Assembly: GCF_000689415.1 (NCBI RefSeq)
Contig: NZ_HG322950.1
Coordinates: 1,364,001 to 1,428,000, forward strand
From: Pseudomonas knackmussii B13
Lineage (GTDB): Bacteria > Pseudomonadota > Gammaproteobacteria > Pseudomonadales > Pseudomonadaceae
Direction of reading: 5' to 3'
DNA: 64,000 bases
Each line of letters opens with the position of its first letter. Position 1 is the first letter of the stretch. This document shows, one piece after another, positions 1 to 6,899 of this stretch. The position numbers and the translations under genes were made by a program. Below the pieces are notes generated by a model. It was not told the origin of the DNA and searched no databases. It saw nothing but the letters and a program-made list of their open reading frames with translations.

Positions 1-789
1 ACCGGGGGCGTGCTCGATGTCCGCGATCCAGTGCGCCGCGATCGACTGCTGAATGCGTGCGACGTCGGCGATGTGTGGGGTGTCGGCCGACGTATGAAGG
101 AGCACCTCAACGCCCAAGGCATCAAGACTGCCTGGGATCTCGCTCAGGCCGACGCCTGGATGCTCCGCAAGCAGTTCAACGTGGTGATCGAGAAGACTGC
201 TCGCGAGCTCCGCGGTGTCGCATGCTTGGAGTTGGAAGAGGCTGCGCCGCCGAAGCAGGAGATCTGCTGCAGCCGGATGTTCGGCAAGCGCCTGCATGAC
301 CTGACATCGATCCGGGAGGCGGTGGCCGCCTACACGGCGCGGGCCTGCGAGAAGCTGCGTGCCCAGGGCTCTGTCTGTAAGCGGGTGCAGGTCAGCATCC
401 GCACCGGCATGTTCAACCCGGACGAGCCGAAGTTCGCGAAGGGTGTGAGCGTGGAGTTGCCGTATCCCACCGACGACACCCGAGTAATCACCAAGGCTGC
501 CGGCGAGGGGCTGGAGTTGATCTACCGGGCGGGCTTCGCCTTCAGCAAGGCCGAGGTGCTTCTGATGGATTTGCGACAGCCAGGTGAGTTCACTGGTGAT
601 CTGTTCGCTGAGGAACAGCCTGAGCGCGCTGGCAAGGCGATGGCAGTAATGGATGCGATCAATGCGAGATGGGGGAGGGGTACGGTTCGGCCGGGCGGGG
701 TTCCGGTGGCGCCAGACTGGGGTATGCGACGTGAGCTGATGAGCCAGAGCTTCACCACTCGGCTGGACGATCTGTGGGTGGTGCAATAA
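1..789 (+). CDS. umuC: UmuC-type Y-family DNA polymerase (DNA polymerase V catalytic subunit), 5' end cut by window edge
   Basis: This is the C-terminal part (about 262 residues) of an error-prone Y-family polymerase; the reading frame is open from base 1, so the palm domain with the catalytic acidic residues lies outside the window. The visible part starts at the helix-hairpin-helix region (DVWGVGRRMKEHL) and continues through the little-finger domain (CCSRMFGKRL) to the UmuC tail with the pattern KAMAVMDAINARWGRG. Where E. coli UmuC has the clamp-binding QLNLF motif, this protein reads FTGDLF, a degenerate version. In cells the protein works with processed UmuD in SOS translesion synthesis. 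Extra umuDC copies are common on Pseudomonas prophages and plasmids, which fits the island context. A terminator follows the stop directly. Confidence 0.9.
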   Translation, partial: TGGVLDVRDPVRRDRLLNACDVGDVWGVGRRMKEHLNAQGIKTAWDLAQADAWMLRKQFNVVIEKTARELRGVACLELEEAAPPKQEICCSRMFGKRLHDLTSIREAVAAYTARACEKLRAQGSVCKRVQVSIRTGMFNPDEPKFAKGVSVELPYPTDDTRVITKAAGEGLELIYRAGFAFSKAEVLLMDLRQPGEFTGDLFAEEQPERAGKAMAVMDAINARWGRGTVRPGGVPVAPDWGMRRELMSQSFTTRLDDLWVVQ

Positions 790-816
790 AAAAGCCGCTG
801 AGATCAGCGGCTTTTT
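787..816 (+). terminator. Intrinsic terminator after umuC
   Basis: A perfect stem AAAGCCGCTGA / TCAGCGGCTTT with a two-base loop, flanked by an A-run and a T-run, begins at the umuC stop codon. Being symmetric, it could also stop leftward transcripts from the two genes on the minus strand. Confidence 0.85.
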
Positions 817-830
817 GAAACTGAAATGCG

Positions 831-965
831 TTAGGCGGGTTTTGGGGCTGGCGCGGTACGGAGGGTTCCGTTGCGGTGAGCACTGCCAATCGAGGCCAGC
901 ATTTTGTTAATGGAGTCGCGCTTAGCCTGCTGAATTTCTTTCAGGGTGGGCTTTACGGTAGCCAT
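831..965 (-). CDS. Small hypothetical protein, 44 aa
   Basis: The sequence runs MATVKPTLKEIQQAKRDSIN and ends in PAPKPA; it is basic and helical with no recognised domain. The ATG at 965 is chosen over a longer upstream extension because AAGGAG lies about ten bases in front of it and the protein compositionally starts there. It overlaps the 3' end of the next minus-strand gene by 44 bases in another frame, suggesting translational coupling. Function is unknown; a small phage-type regulatory or accessory protein is possible but unproven. Confidence 0.5.
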   Translation of the reverse strand: MATVKPTLKEIQQAKRDSINKMLASIGSAHRNGTLRTAPAPKPA

Positions 966-1506
966 ACCAGTAGCACTCCTTATGCTCCGGGTGGATCGGC
1001 GACATGCCGAGTTTTTCGACTGCGATACCATGGGAAATCTGACTATACCACGTGTTGAGCTTCAGATACCGCTTCACCGAATCTTCGCCTTCGGGAGCGG
1101 CAGGATGGAAATAAAGCTCATCTGCGTGCGGCGTAGCTTCGAGGAAATATCGTGTGGCTACGTACAGTCTATCAGGCATTGCTTGCCGAATCGAGACGCG
1201 CTGCCGCATTGAAAGCGACGCAGGCGGGGCGTAATTGTCGCAATCACCTAAATAGCTTTCGATTGAGACAAATTTCATCAGGTAGGCGTTGGGGCTGACA
1301 GAGTAGTCGGCATCCCCACGCACCGTGTCGTGAACCCAGGTGCGGTACTCGCTTGTCTCGACTGGATCGAACAAGGCGAAGAATCGATGACTCAGGCATA
1401 CGAAGGGAATGACTGCGTTTCCGGCTTCATCATATTGAAGGAGGCCCATGGGCATCGCCTGCTCATCAATAGGGCCGAACATATCCTCTATCTGGTCTGA
1501 ATCCAT
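922..1506 (-). CDS. Hypothetical protein, 194 aa
   Basis: I recognise no family. The protein is acidic at the N-terminus (MDSDQIEDMFGPIDEQ), soluble, rich in Tyr and His, and has no signal peptide or membrane segment. The start is well supported: GGAGG sits six bases before the ATG. It is transcribed leftward, against umuC, and its 3' end overlaps the small 44-residue ORF. It lies in the island upstream of pncC and may be cargo of a prophage or integrative element. Confidence 0.65.
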   Translation of the reverse strand: MDSDQIEDMFGPIDEQAMPMGLLQYDEAGNAVIPFVCLSHRFFALFDPVETSEYRTWVHDTVRGDADYSVSPNAYLMKFVSIESYLGDCDNYAPPASLSMRQRVSIRQAMPDRLYVATRYFLEATPHADELYFHPAAPEGEDSVKRYLKLNTWYSQISHGIAVEKLGMSPIHPEHKECYWYGYRKAHPERNSAG

Positions 1507-1782
1507 TCCACGCCTCCGCTCGAAGGGGGCGCATATTAGCAGTGATGATGGCCGCTATGCCATCACCGTAATGCTGGTCAGTAATGGGGCAGTATTGGGG
1601 CAATCCTCGCGCCAAACAATGCCCAGTCATGCCATTTGACGATGCTGTTTGCTCCGCGTGAAATTTCGGACGCGCCAGTGGCGACGCGGCGCGCAGCCGT
1701 TTTTAGAGATCATCCTCGTCCACAATCGGCGTGTGGAGCATTGCCAGGAGGTCCTGTCGGCGAGTTGCGGTACTCGGCGCGA

Positions 1783-2274
1783 TCAGTCTTCGCGGGCGGT
1801 GATGCCGGGAGCAGCGGGCCTGACCCAGCGCGGCACGCTGATAGCCTTGAATTGGCTGATGCCCACTGAGCCCCGTTCGTTACGAGCCTTAGAGCCCGGC
1901 TTGGCAATCAGTGCCGCAACAGCTTCGCGTGTTGCTTCGTACATCGCGAAGGCGTTGAACTCATCATCGAGTAGCACCAGCAGCACAGTATCAAAGGGCT
2001 TTCCCAGGTCGATTGAGCCCACGCGCCCCATGGGGCGGCCTTGCTTGAGAATGCATCGCCCCTTGATCTGGAGCCGTATCAGTTTCCCGTCTCGATCTTC
2101 GGTAGCGTCATAGCCTGCTGTCCGAGCGATTTCCAGATTCAGGTTGAGAGTGCGGGCTGCTTCATACTCGGCAACCTCGCCAGTAATCCCCAGGGGTTTG
2201 CCCGTCAGCTTGTAATAGCGCCTGGCTAGCACCTTGGCGTCACTGAGGATCTGCATCACTTCCGGATTGGTCAT
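1783..2274 (-). CDS. Hypothetical protein with possible PD-(D/E)XK nuclease-like core, 163 aa
   Basis: The N-terminal half reads like small restriction-endonuclease-fold proteins: a helix with a conserved Glu (TGEVAEYEAARTL, residues about 30-42), then a strand-rich stretch ending in IRLQIKGR (about 66-73), where Q-x-K could be the last motif of a PD-(D/E)XK site, followed by FDTVLLVLLDDEFNAFAMYEA. I assign this only from pattern resemblance. The start ATG at 2274 follows AAGGGTAAGGAA. The gene is leftward, alone, and in the island. It could be an orphan nuclease or defence-type gene, or an uncharacterised domain of other function. Confidence 0.6.
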   Translation of the reverse strand: MTNPEVMQILSDAKVLARRYYKLTGKPLGITGEVAEYEAARTLNLNLEIARTAGYDATEDRDGKLIRLQIKGRCILKQGRPMGRVGSIDLGKPFDTVLLVLLDDEFNAFAMYEATREAVAALIAKPGSKARNERGSVGISQFKAISVPRWVRPAAPGITARED

Positions 2275-2374
2275 TTCCTTACCCTTGGCGGACGCTTGCC
2301 GACTTGGCCGAAAATCAATGCTTAGGGTGTCTCAGAATCTGTCAACGGCACGATTCCTGGTTGTCACCTTCGCT

Positions 2375-2408
2375 GCCTCTCGGGGCTCTGTCCCGGGGCA
2401 CGAGAGGC
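2375..2408. other. Inverted repeat, possible hairpin or operator
   Basis: GCCTCTCG (2375-2382) and CGAGAGGC (2401-2408) are perfect 8-base arms around an 18-base centre that is itself C/G-rich. It lies in the divergent gap between the PD-(D/E)XK-like gene and the HTH gene and is followed by an A/T run (AAAATATTTTT). It may be a regulatory site of either gene. Confidence 0.4.
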
Positions 2409-2434
2409 TAGAGAGAAAATATTTTTAGTTTGAG

Positions 2435-2580
2435 GGGAGGCGCTTATGCCTCCCGGTAGGGAGGCTCTGGTGTCTCCCATGGGAGGGCTCCACTGTCTCC
2501 CGAATAATACCTACTCCACGTACATCCCAATTTCAGTAATACCCAACATACTAATGGGGGGGAGGCGTCAGTGTCTCTGG
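2435..2580. promoter_or_regulatory. Cluster of four GGGAG...CTCCC dyads upstream of HTH gene
   Basis: Four imperfect copies of a 20-21 base unit occur: 2435-2454 (GGGAGGC/GCCTCCC arms, six-base centre), 2459-2478 (GGGAGGCTCTGGTGTCTCCC), 2481-2501 (GGGAG, 11 bases, CTCCC) and 2560-2580 (GGGAGGCGTCAGTGTCTCTG, right arm decayed). The last three also share a GTCTC(C/T) core. The rest of the 2275-2590 gap holds the hairpin at 2375-2408, an A/T-rich tract at 2416-2429, and two similar CCCAA-containing stretches at 2526-2556. The arrangement directly before the start of a DNA-binding protein suggests autoregulatory operators or replication iterons; this is inference. Confidence 0.55.
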
Positions 2581-2590
2581 GGGGTGGGTT

Positions 2591-3226
2591 GTGTCTCATA
2601 AGGCCGCTGCTCATACTTTTTCCCAACAAGCAAAACGGTGGGGTAAGGACATGGCCAAGGTGCCCGTAAAAAAAACTACGATCTCCAAGGATAAGGCGCT
2701 CCCCAAAGAACCGACAGTGGGCAGTGCCAAGTCAGTAAGCGCAGTGACTAAGGCGGGACCTAGCAAGGCCGCAGCGGAGCCTGGGGCTGCCGTCTCCGAT
2801 AAGGCCGTGGCCAAGCGTTGGGGGAAGGATCTCACTGCGGGAGGCTGGGCGGCGTTGCCTAACGTAATCATCAACAATGCCGCCGAATTGGGGCTCACGC
2901 CCCTCGATATGTCGATCATCCTCAAGCTCGCATCCCATTGGTGGGAGCGGAATACCGCTCCTCATCCTAGCAAGGCAGGGATGGCGCAGGCCATCGGCGT
3001 GGATGAGCGCACGATCCAGCGACGCATCACGGCGCTCTGTAATAAAGGATACCTGGAGCGGAACCCGAGGTCCTCTACGAAGGGGGGGAGCCTGACGAAT
3101 GCATATTCGCTGAAGGGCTTGATCAAGGCTGCGAGACCACTAGCGCTAGCCGAAAAGGCTCGCCTTGAGGCAAAGCGGATGGAGTCGAGTAGTCGAGCCA
3201 AAGCTGCCAAGAAAAGTGGTAGCTAA
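2591..3226 (+). CDS. Helix-turn-helix DNA-binding protein, replication-initiator or regulator type, 211 aa
   Basis: A winged-helix-type domain occupies about residues 85-175: GWAALPNVIINNAAELGL, then LSPLD-like TPLDMSIILKLASHWW, then a typical HTH_36-style segment SKAGMAQAIGVDERTIQRRITALCNKGYLER. Such domains occur in phage and plasmid replication initiators and in regulators. The N-terminal 75 residues are Lys/Ala-rich and repeat the heptad AKRWGKD at 14-20 and 74-80. GTG at 2591 is used here, preceded by a G-rich stretch; an ATG at 2651 would remove 20 residues including the first heptad. Four dyads upstream are candidate targets. The C-terminus is basic. Confidence 0.75.
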   Translation: MSHKAAAHTFSQQAKRWGKDMAKVPVKKTTISKDKALPKEPTVGSAKSVSAVTKAGPSKAAAEPGAAVSDKAVAKRWGKDLTAGGWAALPNVIINNAAELGLTPLDMSIILKLASHWWERNTAPHPSKAGMAQAIGVDERTIQRRITALCNKGYLERNPRSSTKGGSLTNAYSLKGLIKAARPLALAEKARLEAKRMESSSRAKAAKKSGS

Positions 3227-3262
3227 ATCGTATGGCTTTGGGGGCGAGGGTAGGGGGGGGCG

Positions 3263-3796
3263 ATGAGTAGACGTCAGCAGGCGCATCAGTATCAACTGTA
3301 CCGTTCTGAAGCCAGAAAGGAGGGCATGAAAGCTGTCTCTGGCAATCCAAAAGTGATCGCAACTGGGTTGGATGTTGTTCAGGTCCATTTCACGCCGATC
3401 ACTAGAGATGCCATTGATGCGTCCATGTCATGGGGAGATCACGCTAGCCTGTATCCCTGGGAGGAGGTTCCGAGCTGGAAAGACTCTGATCTGCGGGGCT
3501 TTGACCTCGCAATCTGGTTTGGCCCACAGTTATGTGGCCTCTGCTACGCAACGCCCAGGCGAAGCACCATTCGGATCAAGGTCATTCTGCTAGAGGGGAG
3601 GCCAGATCACAGCCATCCACTGCGAGGGTTTATAGCTTCTTTCTCAATGGTGGCACTTGACAAGTATGCGCGGATCATTGGCTGCACCAAGATCGAAATT
3701 CAGGACCCCGCTCCCGAAGCAGTCGCCCTCTATCAAGAGCTGGGATTTCGCTATGACCGGGATGGGCAGCTTGTTATACCGGTGTCTTCTGACTAA
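3263..3796 (+). CDS. GNAT-like N-acetyltransferase, divergent, 177 aa
   Basis: The C-terminal stretch KIEIQDPAPEAVALYQELGFRYDRDG (about 144-169) matches motif B of the GNAT fold (ALYxxLGF), and the preceding strand-helix segments fit the fold. The acetyl-CoA-binding motif A, normally Q/RxxGxG/A, is not recognisable, so activity is uncertain. The start ATG is preceded by a G-rich ribosome site. It lies 36 bases after the HTH gene in the same direction, so the two may be cotranscribed. Substrate unknown. Confidence 0.6.
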   Translation: MSRRQQAHQYQLYRSEARKEGMKAVSGNPKVIATGLDVVQVHFTPITRDAIDASMSWGDHASLYPWEEVPSWKDSDLRGFDLAIWFGPQLCGLCYATPRRSTIRIKVILLEGRPDHSHPLRGFIASFSMVALDKYARIIGCTKIEIQDPAPEAVALYQELGFRYDRDGQLVIPVSSD

Positions 3797-3831
3797 GATG
3801 AGGTTCTACTCAAGAGACACAAGAGGTGTCT

Positions 3832-3999
3832 ATGAAGCCTCAAAAAGCGCCGGTACCCAAAAGGGCGTTGAAGGACACTGCTGAAGTCGCCCGTGTGGCT
3901 GCTGTTGTTACGGCAGGCCAGAACCGCTTCCTTGAGGTTGGTGTTAGCTCGGGTAAAGAATTAGAGCCTGTAGGATTGCTTGCAGGTCGAAGGGGCTGA
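3832..3999 (+). CDS. Small hypothetical protein, 55 aa
   Basis: An ATG with AGAGG five bases upstream opens a 55-codon frame beginning MKPQKAPVPKRALKDTAEVA and ending LLAGRRG. The protein is basic, without membrane segment or known domain. It follows the GNAT-like gene by 35 bases and is followed within 20 bases by a strong terminator, as expected for the last gene of a short transcript. Function unknown. Confidence 0.5.
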   Translation: MKPQKAPVPKRALKDTAEVARVAAVVTAGQNRFLEVGVSSGKELEPVGLLAGRRG

Positions 4000-4015
4000 A
4001 TCGTTTTTGATCAAG

Positions 4016-4042
4016 AAAACCGCCGAAAGGCGGTTTTTTTTT
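4016..4042 (+). terminator. Intrinsic terminator at right end of island transcript
   Basis: AACCGCC / GGCGGTT stem with a GAAA tetraloop followed by nine T. It closes the rightward transcript HTH-GNAT-55aa. Confidence 0.9.
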
Positions 4043-4377
4043 GGGGGTGCGACTCTAGTGGCTTGGAGCAATTCGGCTGGGCATTGGTGTAGGTGTTTTG
4101 CCGTCAGTTAATGTCCAGTCAGGCGTCTAATACTTGCATCGAGCGGGACGAATTCCGCGCCTTTAGACCGGTGTTTCCTAGTGGCTCATATTAGACAGTT
4201 TTCTGTTTAATTTATTTAATTTCAACAGCTTATGTGTGTTTTATCGCTGGTGTTGCATCATCGGCGTATGGGCGGAGAGGTCGCTCTGGCTCATGGGAAT
4301 GGGCGGTCCGTCTTCTATATGCAAAAGCGCCTAGTGTACGGTATCCGGCTAGCCCGCTTCAGCATCGGAGTCAGCCC
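4043..4377. other. Gene-free junction between island and core genome
   Basis: No supported gene lies here. The stretch 4180-4240 is clearly A/T-rich compared with everything to its right (TTTAATTTATTTAATTTC), and the sequence becomes GC-rich core-like from about 4260. The promoter of pncC should be in the right part. The right boundary of the inserted island probably falls within this interval, but I cannot identify an attachment repeat because the left boundary is outside the window. Confidence 0.5.
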
Positions 4378-4890
4378 ATGAACATCAGCGACGAAGGGAT
4401 CACCGAACTGGCCTTGCGTCTTGGCACACAGTTGCAGCGCCTGGGAGAGCGGGTCAGCACCGCGGAGTCCTGTACCGGCGGCGGCATCGCCGAGGCGATA
4501 ACGCGCATTCCCGGTAGCTCGGCCTGGTTCGATGCCGGCTACGTGACCTATTCCAATGCGCAGAAGAGCGCCCAGTTAGGTGTTCCCGAGGCGCTATTCC
4601 CTTTGGTCGGTGCGGTCAGCCGAGAAGTGGTCGAAGCCATGGCCTGTGGTGCGCGGCAGCGTAGCGGTGCGCGTTTCGCTGTTTCGGTCAGCGGTATTGC
4701 TGGTCCTGATGGCGGATCGCCCGACAAGCCAGTGGGAACCGTCTGGTTGTGTTGGGCGGATGGCGAGCGCCTCTTCTCTTTGCGCTTTCATTTCGACGGT
4801 GATCGCCTCGATGTGCGTCGGCAGGCCGTGGCAACAGCTCTGGCCGGCCTGTCACGACTGGTCGTCGGGGAAAATCCCGCACAGGGGTAG
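4378..4890 (+). CDS. pncC: Nicotinamide-nucleotide amidase (CinA C-terminal domain family)
   Basis: PncC hydrolyses nicotinamide mononucleotide to nicotinate mononucleotide in NAD salvage. The 170-residue protein is the stand-alone CinA C-terminal domain: STAESCTGGGIAEAIT at about 27-41 and SGIAGPDGGSPDKPVGTVW are family signatures. The start ATG at 4378 has GGAG seven bases upstream; longer upstream extensions lack this and are not family-like. It sits directly before recA, the usual Pseudomonas order (often annotated cinA), and the mutS-cinA interval to its left is the known prophage/tailocin docking site. Confidence 0.92.
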   Translation: MNISDEGITELALRLGTQLQRLGERVSTAESCTGGGIAEAITRIPGSSAWFDAGYVTYSNAQKSAQLGVPEALFPLVGAVSREVVEAMACGARQRSGARFAVSVSGIAGPDGGSPDKPVGTVWLCWADGERLFSLRFHFDGDRLDVRRQAVATALAGLSRLVVGENPAQG

Positions 4891-4917
4891 GCGAGCGACT
4901 TGCCCTGTGGAATAATA

Positions 4918-4933
4918 CTGTCTACTTATACAG
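4918..4933 (+). promoter_or_regulatory. LexA (SOS) box of recA
   Basis: CTGTCTACTTATACAG fits the CTG-N10-CAG LexA consensus and lies 45 bases before the recA start, where the recA operator is expected. Confidence 0.85.
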
Positions 4934-4978
4934 TTGTTCGTGGCCCATCCCGGCCGCTCTGACTTCGCGAGGACTTCA

Positions 4979-6040
4979 ATGGACGAGAACAAGAAGCGCG
5001 CCCTGGCTGCGGCCCTGGGACAGATCGAACGCCAATTCGGCAAGGGCGCGGTCATGCGCATGGGCGACCATGAGCGCCAGGCCATTCCGGCCATCTCCAC
5101 CGGCTCGCTGGGCCTGGACATTGCGCTGGGCATCGGCGGTCTGCCGAAAGGCCGTATCGTCGAAATCTACGGCCCGGAATCCTCGGGTAAGACCACGCTG
5201 ACCCTGTCTGTCATCGCCGAAGCTCAGAAGCAGGGTGCCACCTGCGCCTTCGTCGACGCCGAGCACGCGCTTGACCCGGACTACGCCGCCAAGCTGGGCG
5301 TCAATGTCGACGATCTGCTGGTCTCTCAGCCGGACACCGGCGAGCAGGCCCTGGAAATCACCGACATGCTGGTGCGTTCCAACGCGGTTGACGTGATCAT
5401 CGTCGACTCCGTGGCGGCCCTGGTACCCAAGGCTGAAATCGAAGGCGAGATGGGCGATCAGCACGTTGGTCTGCAGGCCCGCCTGATGTCGCAGGCGCTG
5501 CGCAAGATCACCGGCAACATCAAGAACGCCAACTGCCTGGTCATCTTCATCAACCAGATCCGTATGAAGATCGGTGTGATGTTCGGCAACCCGGAAACCA
5601 CCACCGGCGGTAACGCGCTGAAGTTCTACTCCTCGGTTCGCCTGGATATCCGTCGTACCGGCGCGGTGAAAGAAGGCGACGAGGTGGTCGGCAGCGAGAC
5701 CCGCGTCAAGGTAGTGAAGAACAAGGTCGCTCCGCCGTTCCGTCAGGCCGAATTCCAGATTCTCTACGGTAAAGGCATCTACCGTACTGGCGAGATCATC
5801 GACCTGGGCGTACAGCTGGGCCTGGTGGAGAAATCCGGTGCCTGGTACAGCTACCAGGGCAGCAAGATCGGACAGGGCAAGGCCAACGCCGCCAAGTACC
5901 TGGAAGAGAACTCCGAGGTCTGCGCCGTTCTGGACAAAACCATTCGCGAACAGCTGCTGAGCAATCAGCCTGCGCCGACCAAGGCCGAGCTGGCTGCGGC
6001 CGAAGCCGCCGAGGCTGCTGAAGCCGATCTCGACTACTGA
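4979..6040 (+). CDS. recA: Recombinase RecA
   Basis: RecA forms the presynaptic filament on single-stranded DNA, catalyses strand exchange and triggers LexA and UmuD self-cleavage. The 353-residue protein has the Walker A motif GPESSGKTT at 65-73, the VIIVDSVAALVP Walker B region, the L2 loop area (FGNPETTTGGNALKFY) and an acidic C-terminal tail (EAAEAAEADLDY). The ATG at 4979 is chosen because it gives MDENKKRALA, the normal N-terminus, with GAGG upstream; an in-frame upstream codon at 4934 would place the SOS box in the coding region. recX follows after eight bases. Confidence 0.98.
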   Translation: MDENKKRALAAALGQIERQFGKGAVMRMGDHERQAIPAISTGSLGLDIALGIGGLPKGRIVEIYGPESSGKTTLTLSVIAEAQKQGATCAFVDAEHALDPDYAAKLGVNVDDLLVSQPDTGEQALEITDMLVRSNAVDVIIVDSVAALVPKAEIEGEMGDQHVGLQARLMSQALRKITGNIKNANCLVIFINQIRMKIGVMFGNPETTTGGNALKFYSSVRLDIRRTGAVKEGDEVVGSETRVKVVKNKVAPPFRQAEFQILYGKGIYRTGEIIDLGVQLGLVEKSGAWYSYQGSKIGQGKANAAKYLEENSEVCAVLDKTIREQLLSNQPAPTKAELAAAEAAEAAEADLDY

Positions 6041-6048
6041 TCCCGCCG

Positions 6049-6510
6049 ATGCCGACCGTGCTCGATACGCCCGCCGCCGTTCGGCGGGCCGCCATGGACC
6101 TCCTGGCGCGTCGCGAGCACGGTCGGGCCGAGCTCGCCCGCAAGCTGCGCCAGCGTGGCGCCACTGCAGAGCTCATTGAGCCCGCCCTCGACCGCCTGGC
6201 CGAGGAGGGGTTGCTCAACGAATCCCGCTACCTGGAAGCGTTCATTGCGAGCAAGGCGCGCAGTGGCTATGGCCCGTTGCGTATTCGCGAGGAACTGGGG
6301 CAACGCGGGTTGCCACGAGGCGAGATCGAAAAGGCGTTGGCCGAAGCCGAAGTGGACTGGCGTGCGCAATTGCACGAAGTCTGGCGGCGCAAGTTTCCTC
6401 GCCTGCCGCAGGATGCCCGTGAGCGTGCTCAGCAGGGGCGATTCCTTGCTTACCGTGGGTTCTCCATGGAGGCTATCAACCGTCTGTTCAGTGGTCGTGG
6501 TGACGACTGA
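6049..6510 (+). CDS. recX: Recombination regulator RecX
   Basis: RecX binds RecA filaments and limits their growth and activity. The 153-residue protein shows the three-helix tandem repeats typical of the family (AMDLLARREHGRAELARKLRQRG; GYGPLRIREELGQRGL; GRFLAYRGFSMEAINRLF). It begins eight bases after recA, so it is presumably cotranscribed under LexA control. Confidence 0.93.
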   Translation: MPTVLDTPAAVRRAAMDLLARREHGRAELARKLRQRGATAELIEPALDRLAEEGLLNESRYLEAFIASKARSGYGPLRIREELGQRGLPRGEIEKALAEAEVDWRAQLHEVWRRKFPRLPQDARERAQQGRFLAYRGFSMEAINRLFSGRGDD

Positions 6511-6547
6511 GCTCACGCACCACTCTGCTTTCCCGTTGAGCGCCCTC

Positions 6548-6613
6548 TAGCAGGCTTGCTCGCGAATGGGTTTCGGCGAGTACGCTCCTGATTCGCGGGC
6601 AATCTCGCTCCTA
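6548..6613. repeat. REP pair (REPIN-like), degenerate
   Basis: Left half CAGGCTTGCTCGCGAAT and right half ATTCGCGGGCAATCTCGCTCCTA are two inverted, partly decayed copies of the Pseudomonas REP core (TAGGAGCGAGCTTGCTCGCGAA). Confidence 0.75.
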
Positions 6614-6687
6614 TGAAATGCGTTTAGCTTTCAGCTCACTGAATGATGTTTTGCTGCTGCGCGACACCCGTTCGGGTGATAAGGGAA

Positions 6688-6737
6688 ACAGGCACGAATA
6701 TTTAGCCGCGGGGCAGGCCTGCTAGGTTCGTGCCTGT
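6688..6737. repeat. Perfect 11-base inverted repeat
   Basis: ACAGGCACGAA at 6688-6698 and TTCGTGCCTGT at 6727-6737 are exact inverse complements. The 28-base centre contains a second palindrome GCAGGCCTGC. It does not match the REP core. Confidence 0.6.
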
Positions 6738-6899
6738 GAGCGTCTCGAGGCGGGCTTGTGGTGGGGCCATCCACCTGCCGATGAGGAATTTCCGCGAGCG
6801 AGAGCCACTGCTCTCGGCTCGATCGATGTCGCGGAGCGGATAGAGACGGTACTTCTCCCGGCCACGGTCGCTCCTGCGCCGTCGCTCTCTGCCCGAGCA

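Larger units (their letters stand above)
6511..6899. other. Convergent intergenic region between recX and LOG gene, with repeats
   Basis: No gene is supported in this 389-base interval. It contains a REP pair, a short hairpin CACCCG-TT-CGGGTG at 6665-6678, and a longer inverted repeat at 6688-6737. The last two could terminate the convergent transcripts although neither has a clear T-run. Confidence 0.5.

Noticed and set aside
4043..4377. A coding extension upstream of pncC (from 4234)
   Set aside because: A/T-rich non-coding sequence, no ribosome site, and the family N-terminus starts at 4378.
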